The notes under the pieces: generated by a model
Database searches by the model: none
Told to the model about the DNA's origin: nothing
The model's input: only the letters and a program-made list of their open reading frames with translations
Shown here: piece by piece, positions 16,855 to 23,119 of the stretch
How the letters are laid out: every line of letters starts with the position of its first letter
How positions within the stretch are numbered: the first letter of the stretch is position 1
Assembly: GCA_964389755.1 (NCBI GenBank)
Contig: CAYMEW010000020.1
Span: forward strand, 1 to 64,000
Reading direction: 5' to 3'
Source: JBBSUQ01 sp964389755
Lineage (GTDB): Bacteria > Bacteroidota > Bacteroidia > Flavobacteriales_D > Crocinitomicaceae
Length of the DNA: 64,000 nucleotides
Translations under genes and position numbers: made by a program

Positions 16855-18152
16855 GCCTGTTTGTTTAATTCCTGTTCAACAATCAGTTTCCCGGTGATGG
16901 CAACCGTATCCCAACTTAGTTCCGATTCGGATTCCGGTTTGTACTTATTGACCCCGATCAGGGTTTGTTTACCACTGCGATAACTTTCAATGCGCCGTTC
17001 CCGGGTAGCAGAAAGATATTGTTTCCAGCGTATTTTTCCGGGTTCACTTTTGATTCCGCCGAGTCCCTCTATCTCTCTGAAAATGGTCCAGGATCGCTCC
17101 AGTAACTGTTCGGTGAGTGCTTCGATAGCATAGCTTCCGCCGAGGGCATCACTCACCCGGTCCATATAACTTTCTTCTTTGAGCAGAAGGGAGATATTCA
17201 CAGCCATGCGTTCGGCGAACTCTCCGGGTCCGTTTACCGAAAGCGTGTCGTAAGCCTGGCAATTGATCACATCGCTTCCACCGATCACTGCAGACAGAAC
17301 TTCCGTTGTCTGACGCAGCAGATTCGTATACGGATCGCGAAGCGACTTGTTAAGAAAACCGGTTTTGGAAGTAATAAATGCAAGGCGGCTGCAACTGTGT
17401 TCGGGTTCGTACCGATCCATTATGAAGGCCCAGAGTTTTCGAAAGGCGCGCAATTTCGCAACAGCGAAAAAATAATCGCTGCCCACACCACTTTCGAAGT
17501 GAATCATGGCCGAGGCATCGTCCCTGGAAAATCCCTTTTCGCAAAGTGCAAGAAAAGTTTCGTGTCCTTCAAGCAGCATGTGCGCAATTTCTTCCGAGCT
17601 ATTTGCTCCCTGTTCCTGCACCTTAAAACCGGAAACCTGGCAACTGTGCGGAATAAACGTATCGGGAAGTTCACCGGAACGGATCGCAAAAGAAAGTGGA
17701 ACGTCCCCGCAGAAAGCCTTGATACGGCTTGCATCTTCGGGAGTGGAGACTTCGAAATGCGTACGAATGTAAGCGGTTTCGATTCCCTGCATCAGGCGGG
17801 AAAGGTCCACCTGTTCCCCGGTTCGGGTCAGGTCGAAAGCCAAAGCCGTGCTGCCGGACATCAGTCGGGCAAGTGCTTTTTCGTTCGCTTCTTTTTCGCT
17901 GTTTACTGCGATGGCAGACTGGATAAACCAGTCATTGGATGACCGGCTACCGCGTGTATACGGGTATTCACCCGGAATTTCAGCCGCAAAGGTATGATCT
18001 TCGGCATGTGCATCGGCGCGAAAACGAATGTCTTCGACCGCATCATACTTTTCCAGGTTTCCTTCCACGGGTTTGTCCCTGAGGTCTTTCAGGAGTTTTT
18101 CACGCCAGGCAGCTGCGCCGGTTTTTGAAAATTCCGAAAATAATTCGCTCAT
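16851..18152 (-). CDS. mutA: Methylmalonyl-CoA mutase, small subunit
   Basis: 433 aa, homologous to the barrel of the large subunit (TRGSRSSNDWFIQSAI, VSGFKVQEQGANSSEEIAHML, GGSDVINCQAYDTL, DALGGSYAIEALTEQL). It has no B12-binding motif and is clearly shorter than the Propionibacterium small subunit (about 638 aa), consistent with loss of the vestigial cobalamin domain. It forms the heterodimer with MutB. It is flanked by 4-bp overlaps on both sides: the membrane protein gene downstream of its start region and mutB at its end. Confidence 0.94.
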   Translation of the reverse strand: MSELFSEFSKTGAAAWREKLLKDLRDKPVEGNLEKYDAVEDIRFRADAHAEDHTFAAEIPGEYPYTRGSRSSNDWFIQSAIAVNSEKEANEKALARLMSGSTALAFDLTRTGEQVDLSRLMQGIETAYIRTHFEVSTPEDASRIKAFCGDVPLSFAIRSGELPDTFIPHSCQVSGFKVQEQGANSSEEIAHMLLEGHETFLALCEKGFSRDDASAMIHFESGVGSDYFFAVAKLRAFRKLWAFIMDRYEPEHSCSRLAFITSKTGFLNKSLRDPYTNLLRQTTEVLSAVIGGSDVINCQAYDTLSVNGPGEFAERMAVNISLLLKEESYMDRVSDALGGSYAIEALTEQLLERSWTIFREIEGLGGIKSEPGKIRWKQYLSATRERRIESYRSGKQTLIGVNKYKPESESELSWDTVAITGKLIVEQELNKQA

Positions 18153-18892
18153 AGTTTCATTGAATGTGTTTGGACCGGAAGCATGTTCCGGTGTTTTAAG
18201 AATACGGCTGTGGATACCATTGTGACGATTACCGGAGCCAGCAGCACGCCGATCAGAGGAATCGCGAAGAGCAGGTTGAAAAGTGCACCGCTTACAAACA
18301 TGGTAAACGGTTTGCTGAAAGCATATCCCAGTGATCCGAGCACACCGATGTCATGCCGTTCAAGACTGTAATCGTAAAAGGCAAATCCGAAGAAAAAGGA
18401 ACTCAGTGTAAATTTTACCAGTGTATTCAGTAATCCGAAATCAAATACCCAGTTCAGCCCGTACCAGATCAGCAACAGACCGAATTCCAGTATCAAAGCG
18501 AGTACGACCAGGAAAACCATCCTGAAAAACTCACTCGCAAAGCGTGAAAAACCGCCACTGAAACGATTGCCGGTGAGATACGCGTCAAAACGCCCTGACA
18601 GAACCGTGTTGAACGGCGAAAGAAGCGTGAGGATGAAAAAGATGTAAAACTGCGACAGCAAAAAATCGAACAGGGAAACCGTATGCGTTACGGCTCCGAA
18701 CAAAAAAGAACCAATGAACGGCACGTGTTCGACAACTCCGAAAAGCGACACAACGCTATGAAGGATCATGTAAATACCGCCGAAAAGGATCGAAACGATA
18801 ACGCCGGGCAGGAAAAAGAGCAGAAAGCGGCCTTTTGCAAGAGCCTCAAAGGTCAACTTCAGCGCCGAGATATGGTAATGGATCACCCGCAT
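18149..18892 (-). CDS. EI24/CysZ-like integral membrane protein
   Basis: 247 aa with about six hydrophobic segments. The start FEALAKGRFLLFFLPGVIVS and the later VSGALFNLLFAIPLIGVLLAPVIVTM resemble the EI24 domain family, which includes the sulfate permease CysZ. The substrate is unknown. It is the first gene of the unit with mutA and mutB (4-bp overlap), which suggests co-expression but not necessarily a shared pathway. Confidence 0.75.
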   Translation of the reverse strand: MRVIHYHISALKLTFEALAKGRFLLFFLPGVIVSILFGGIYMILHSVVSLFGVVEHVPFIGSFLFGAVTHTVSLFDFLLSQFYIFFILTLLSPFNTVLSGRFDAYLTGNRFSGGFSRFASEFFRMVFLVVLALILEFGLLLIWYGLNWVFDFGLLNTLVKFTLSSFFFGFAFYDYSLERHDIGVLGSLGYAFSKPFTMFVSGALFNLLFAIPLIGVLLAPVIVTMVSTAVFLKHRNMLPVQTHSMKL

Positions 18893-19089
18893 TTCGTGTT
18901 ACGAAAATAAGCATATTAACCTGAGATCGGGATAAGAATAGGGTCAGAATTTTTCAAACAGGCCTCTGTAAAGGTGTTTTTAGGAAGAATACCGAGTTGT
19001 CTTCTGTGAATACAAAGGATTCAGATGCAATACCTGCTGACTTTTTCACTGAAAAACAGGTACCCCGTTCGAATGTGGCTCATATTAGG

Positions 19090-19260
19090 TCAGATCAGCA
19101 TCTTGAAGATCAAAAAACCGAGTCCTGTAAAAGCGAGAATTCCGAGGATCAGGTAACTGTAAGCCGTATATCCCTTACGGCGCAGAAAGAGGTAGTTGAT
19201 AATGCCGGCGAAAATTCCGGGGAGAACCACAAATACTAAAAAAGCACGGATTGCGTTCAT
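19090..19260 (-). CDS. Small two-helix membrane protein
   Basis: 56 aa (MNAIRAFLVFVVLPGIFAGI ... IFKMLI). Two hydrophobic helices (about 5-25 and 34-54) are joined by a basic turn with LRRKGYTAY, so both ends would face the same side. It is too short for most gene callers. Support comes from a complete frame with an ATG, balanced hydrophobic/positive pattern and absence of any overlapping gene. Similar tiny proteins occur beside many Bacteroidota genes, and the function is unknown. It is divergent from the basic secreted protein at 19309. Confidence 0.6.
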   Translation of the reverse strand: MNAIRAFLVFVVLPGIFAGIINYLFLRRKGYTAYSYLILGILAFTGLGFLIFKMLI

Positions 19261-19308
19261 GTTGGCATGCGTTTTGTTTTACACGCATCGAATTTAAAAA
19301 GAATTGCC

Positions 19309-19557
19309 ATGAAAAACCTGAAAAACATATTTGTTGCCGGTGCATTCCTGTTCTTTGGACACCTGGCTTTCGGTCAGCAATCCGTTGAGCAGGAAATACG
19401 CGAGGCGAAAGCACCGAAGATGCTTGTTCAAAACGGTGCGAAAGCGCGTAAACCGCATAAGCAGTGCGCCAAACCGGCCCAACGAACGATGCAGCGTAAA
19501 CAGATTCCGGCACGGCCCGCGAAACAACAACCATACAGGCGTGAAGGAGTTCGTTGA
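19309..19557 (+). CDS. Small basic secreted protein
   Basis: 82 aa from the ATG at 19309, which begins a signal peptide (MKNLKNIFVAGAFLFFGHLAFGQ). The mature 59-60 residues are very basic, rich in Lys, Arg, Gln and Pro (KARKPHKQCAKPAQRTMQRK, with one Cys), and probably unstructured. A strong terminator directly follows. No family is recognised. It could bind DNA, RNA or anionic surface polymer, but that is only suggested by charge. Confidence 0.65.
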   Translation: MKNLKNIFVAGAFLFFGHLAFGQQSVEQEIREAKAPKMLVQNGAKARKPHKQCAKPAQRTMQRKQIPARPAKQQPYRREGVR

Positions 19558-19560
19558 GAG

Positions 19561-19582
19561 AAGGCCGAAAGGCCTTTTTTTA
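19561..19582 (+). terminator. Rho-independent terminator
   Basis: AAGGCC-GAAA-GGCCTT tetraloop hairpin (19561-19576) followed by T5. It lies directly after the stop of the small basic secreted protein. Confidence 0.85.
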
Positions 19583-19614
19583 TTTGACGGAATGCTGAAT
19601 TCCAAATAATGCGC

Positions 19615-20061
19615 TTACAACAAACCGAATTGCGTAAAATGATGCGTCAGGTGCTTGGAATGTAAACTCATCCACTGATCGTAATTTAACTCGCCGTAAT
19701 ACGGGTGTACGGAACGTTTGTCGCCGGAGGCAAAATACTCTTCAAAATCCAGCCATTCATCGGTGAATTCGTCAATCGCGAGTTCCAGTTCTTCGTTGCG
19801 AAGCGGAATATCGTTACTTGCAAAAACAACTTCGATGTTTCGGGCCATCGGCTTGTCCGAATCCAGGAAACGACGGTATGAAGTGGCTTTTTCTTCGGGA
19901 ATCACAAGTCCCATCGGATTTTTTCCGTTTGCGATCCGCATCGTATCGGTTAAATGTTCGACCATGCGCTGGGCAGACATACTTCCCCAAAGCGGCGGAG
20001 TATCCGGTTCCAGTTTTTCCAAAATAGGTAATACGACCTCGAGATTCGGTTCGATAAACAT
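19615..20061 (-). CDS. DinB-like / DUF1569-type protein
   Basis: 148 aa from the ATG at 20059-20061. A TTG at 20079 overlapping the upstream gene is the alternative start (154 aa). The N-terminal LWGSMSAQRMVEHLTDTMRIANG and C-terminal WMSLHSKHLTHHFTQFGLL place His residues as in the DinB/DUF1569 four-helix metal-binding fold. Family members are thiol-dependent or metal-dependent enzymes of mostly unknown substrate. Last gene of an operon with the lipid-kinase-like and sulfatase genes. Confidence 0.75.
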   Translation of the reverse strand: MFIEPNLEVVLPILEKLEPDTPPLWGSMSAQRMVEHLTDTMRIANGKNPMGLVIPEEKATSYRRFLDSDKPMARNIEVVFASNDIPLRNEELELAIDEFTDEWLDFEEYFASGDKRSVHPYYGELNYDQWMSLHSKHLTHHFTQFGLL

Positions 20062-20068
20062 GCTTTCG

Positions 20069-20944
20069 TTATTTTCCAACTAAGATACGCAGACTTTTCG
20101 GAACAACTTCTAAGTTCAGTTCTTTCCGGACTTCAAACGGTTCGCCGTCATAATGGGCGATCAGTTCATCGAGAATGATGCGTGCTTTGGTGAACGGGAT
20201 GATCTTCATATAGCGCGACCGGTGCGAGCTGCGACGAAAGAAGCGGTAGATTACGGACGGAGTGTTCCCGAAACCGAAGGGACGTAAGAGGCACAATTCC
20301 AGTTGACCGTCTTCCATGTTCGAATAGGGTGAAACAACAAATCCGTTTCCGAACTCCGAACTGTTTGCAATGCTGCACAAAACCACCCGCGTCGTAAATG
20401 TTTCGCCATTGATTGAAATTGTGAACTTCTTGGGCTGGTAACGGTTAAATTCCCGGACGATCAGGGAGGTGTAACCCCAGAACCCACGGCGATGATGATT
20501 GTCGAATTTTCGGGCGATGTATGCATCGAAACCGTAACCACCCGTTCCCAGGAAGGCTTTGTCGTTGACCACTACCGTGTCGATCGTGCGTTGGTGCATC
20601 CTGTTGATGTTAAGGATCGCTTCTTTATAGCTGAGAGGGATCTTTAAATGACGCGCCAGCCCGTTTCCGCTTCCGGCAGGAATGATCGCAAGGACCGATG
20701 GCGTACCGATCAATGCGGTGCCAACCTCGTGTACAGATCCGTCGCCTCCGACCGCGCAAACGATTTCAATGCCTTCCAGCGCCGACTGGTAAGCAAGGTC
20801 ACGCGCGTGTTTACGGTATTCGGTAAATGCGATGTCATAATCGAAAAGCTCGTGATCAAGGTAACGGTCGATCAGTGCCGGCAACAATTGTTTTTTACCG
20901 ACTCCCGAAATGGGATTAATGATGAACCGTATCCTGAGTTTCAT
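20069..20944 (-). CDS. Diacylglycerol kinase family lipid kinase
   Basis: 291 aa YegS/DgkB/LCB5-type kinase. The catalytic domain (about 1-130) has IINPISGVGKKQ, VCAVGGDGSVHEVGTALIGT and AIIPAGSGNGLARHLKIP; the C-terminal beta-sandwich contains YSNMEDGQLELCLLRPF. It probably phosphorylates diacylglycerol or a related lipid at the inner membrane. Its start overlaps the stop of the LTA-synthase-like gene (ATGA). If that enzyme releases diacylglycerol while transferring headgroups, this kinase could recycle it, as DgkB does in Gram-positives; this is an inference from gene order. Confidence 0.88.
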   Translation of the reverse strand: MKLRIRFIINPISGVGKKQLLPALIDRYLDHELFDYDIAFTEYRKHARDLAYQSALEGIEIVCAVGGDGSVHEVGTALIGTPSVLAIIPAGSGNGLARHLKIPLSYKEAILNINRMHQRTIDTVVVNDKAFLGTGGYGFDAYIARKFDNHHRRGFWGYTSLIVREFNRYQPKKFTISINGETFTTRVVLCSIANSSEFGNGFVVSPYSNMEDGQLELCLLRPFGFGNTPSVIYRFFRRSSHRSRYMKIIPFTKARIILDELIAHYDGEPFEVRKELNLEVVPKSLRILVGK

Positions 20945-22188
20945 TGCTGAACAGAAGTTTCGTTTTTAATCAGATCGTGGTTATAGCGTTGAATCATCGC
21001 CTTAAGTCGCCGGGTATACTCATTTGCCTTTCCGCGCAGTTCCGGCAAAGAATCCTGCGGATATTCTTTCAGTTCACGACATTCGAACAAATTACGTGCC
21101 TCGTCGTTGCTGAAGTTCAGTAAATAGGTATCCCGGAAGTAATGATATGTTCCGTCGAGGTAGGCGATCGCTTCACGCGGTTGGTTGTCGAATACGGAAT
21201 GACCGAAAGAATAATAGCGCGTCCGGATGTTCAGCAGATCCAGAACCGTTGGAAGAATGTCGAGTTGTTGCATCACACGCTCGTCCTTCCGTTTTCCCAG
21301 CAGTCCGCCCGGATGGTAAAAAGCGATCGGAATGCGATACAGGAACGTACGCTGACTGAATTCGGGCGTGGTGCTTGCCGGCGTGTGGTCGGCACAGATC
21401 ACAAAAAGCGTATGATCGAACCAGGGCTGTTTTTTGGCTTCCCGGAAAAATTCACTTAAGGCATAATCGCCATAACTGATCGACGCACAAATGGGCTGCG
21501 GACCGTGTTTCACCCGTTTACGCATGTGTTCCGGAATAAAATAAGGATGATGCGAGGAAAGCGTGAAAAGTGTACCGATGAAAGGTTCCGGGAGTTTGCT
21601 GAGTTCACGTGCAGTCCACGGGTTGAAGTATTCGTCCAGAATTCCCCAGGTCTTATCAAAATGCTTGTCGTTATTGTATTCGAAGCGACCGAAATAACGT
21701 TCGTATCCGGCCTGTGCGGCGAACGCATCGAAACGCATGCTGCCGTTTGTGGCACCGTGAAAAAAGGCACTGGAGTAGCCTGCTTTGTGCAGAAGGTCCA
21801 CGAGCGATTCAATGTGATTGGTCGAATAGTTCGAGGATATGTACGGGTTGTCCATGAGGCTCGGCATGGAAGCAACGATCGCGGGCACGGCCTCGATCGA
21901 TTTTTTACCGTTGGCATACGCGTACTCGAAATACCAGGATTCGTCCAGCAACGAATCGAGAAAGGGTGTGTAGCCTTCACCGCCTTCCGGGTATTTCCCC
22001 ACGAATTCGATCCCGAAACTTTCAAGAATGATGATCATGACGTTGGTCTTCTCCGGCAGGAGGTGTTGCGGCTGACTGGTATGTATCGGATCAAAAAGCT
22101 TTTCGGCCTGTTCGGCTGTCATGTATTTTTTTTCTGGCAGATTTTCCTTCCCGAACGATTTTACCATGGTGAAGGGCGTGTTCATCAC
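20941..22188 (-). CDS. LTA synthase family sulfatase, C-terminal part (split by duplication)
   Basis: Catalytic part of an alkaline-phosphatase-superfamily membrane enzyme of the LtaS/MdoB type. Visible: NVMIIILESFGIEF (metal-binding Glu), YANGKKSIEAVPAI with the likely Ser nucleophile, GYERYFGR, LFTLSSHHPYF and VICADHTPAS. Such enzymes transfer phosphoglycerol or phosphoethanolamine to surface glycans, lipids or periplasmic glucans. The gene is broken only by a 212-bp tandem duplication at its middle. Collapsing that gives one frame from 23060 to 20941 of 1908 nt (635 aa). As listed this fragment starts inside the first repeat copy. Confidence 0.85.
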   Translation of the reverse strand: MMNTPFTMVKSFGKENLPEKKYMTAEQAEKLFDPIHTSQPQHLLPEKTNVMIIILESFGIEFVGKYPEGGEGYTPFLDSLLDESWYFEYAYANGKKSIEAVPAIVASMPSLMDNPYISSNYSTNHIESLVDLLHKAGYSSAFFHGATNGSMRFDAFAAQAGYERYFGRFEYNNDKHFDKTWGILDEYFNPWTARELSKLPEPFIGTLFTLSSHHPYFIPEHMRKRVKHGPQPICASISYGDYALSEFFREAKKQPWFDHTLFVICADHTPASTTPEFSQRTFLYRIPIAFYHPGGLLGKRKDERVMQQLDILPTVLDLLNIRTRYYSFGHSVFDNQPREAIAYLDGTYHYFRDTYLLNFSNDEARNLFECRELKEYPQDSLPELRGKANEYTRRLKAMIQRYNHDLIKNETSVQQ

Positions 22189-22418
22189 CAGTGCCGTATT
22201 TTGTACTTCCCCACGAATTCGATCCCGAAACTTTCAAGAATGATGATCATGACGTTGGTCTTCTCCGGCAGGAGGTGTTGCGGCTGACTGGTATGTATCG
22301 GATCAAAAAGCTTTTCGGCCTGTTCGGCTGTCATGTATTTTTTTTCTGGCAGATTTTCCTTCCCGAACGATTTTACCATGGTGAAGGGCGTGTTCATCAC
22401 CAGTGCCGTATTTTGTAC
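21995..22418. repeat. Perfect 212-bp tandem duplication in the sulfatase gene
   Basis: Copy one is 21995-22206 and copy two 22207-22418, with no mismatch seen. The unit is not a multiple of three, so the frame shifts and the gene is split. The joint lies within short local similarity (GTAT/CTTCCCC). Confidence 0.9.
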
Positions 22419-23060
22419 ACGTGTAAACTTGCTTGCTTCGATCAGCCCGACAGGCCTCAGCCCAAATCCGCCACGTGCAATCACAATCAAAAGCGGAACG
22501 TAGATCACAAACGAAAGCAGGTTTGAAAGCCAGAAATCTCTGCCGGAAACCGGCCTCGCCTGTTTGCGCATGCGCCTGTTTACAAAGATCAGTAGCGCAA
22601 GCAGTGCTATAAAAAAGAGGATCAGGAACCAGAAATCCCGGATAAAGGAAGTGATAAGCTGGTTCAGGTCATTTCCGGCACCGAGAATGGTAAACAGGTC
22701 GGCCGTCGAGCGCTTACCCGTGTATTTGAAATACTCGACATCCATGAGGTTGAGGCCGAGCATCAGGCAGGTGATCCCGTAAAAAAGAATGCCGAAGAAG
22801 AGTTTGTAAAACCGGTTGTAGCGCCAGGGAAAGGGAAGGAGGTACAGGCAATAATAGGGCATAAAACAAATCCCGATGGAAATGGCATCGAACCATATAC
22901 CGGACAAAAAATCCGACAAACCGGCGGCGGGAAAACTGCTCGAGTTGAACGCATAAAATAGGATGCGCGTCAGTGTCAGAAGCAGCCACACGATACCCAG
23001 CCTGCGAAAAAGCGCACGAACATGTGCCGGAATCACAAGTGCCAGGAATCTGTCTTTCAT
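22185..23060 (-). CDS. LTA synthase family sulfatase, N-terminal part (split by duplication)
   Basis: 291 aa fragment with the membrane region of the enzyme: about five hydrophobic segments (residues about 20-40, 60-80, 85-105, 135-155, 175-200) typical of LtaS-like N termini, then the start of the catalytic domain (NVMIIILESFGIEFVGKY) before the frame leaves the true sequence (final residues KIRHW are frameshifted). Same gene as 20941-22188. First gene of the operon with the lipid kinase and DUF1569-like genes. Confidence 0.85.
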   Translation of the reverse strand: MKDRFLALVIPAHVRALFRRLGIVWLLLTLTRILFYAFNSSSFPAAGLSDFLSGIWFDAISIGICFMPYYCLYLLPFPWRYNRFYKLFFGILFYGITCLMLGLNLMDVEYFKYTGKRSTADLFTILGAGNDLNQLITSFIRDFWFLILFFIALLALLIFVNRRMRKQARPVSGRDFWLSNLLSFVIYVPLLIVIARGGFGLRPVGLIEASKFTRVQNTALVMNTPFTMVKSFGKENLPEKKYMTAEQAEKLFDPIHTSQPQHLLPEKTNVMIIILESFGIEFVGKYKIRHW

Positions 23061-23091
23061 CGGGGCAAAATTAACAAACTTTATGTGTTAC

Positions 23092-23116
23092 AAACGGGGA
23101 CTGAAGCCCCCGTTTA
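23092..23116 (-). terminator. Hairpin after the AsmA gene
   Basis: AAACGGGG (plus-strand reading) pairs with CCCCGTTT around a short ACTGAAGC loop. There is no strong T tract, so it may be a weak terminator or an mRNA-stabilising end. Confidence 0.45.
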
Positions 23117-23119
23117 TAG

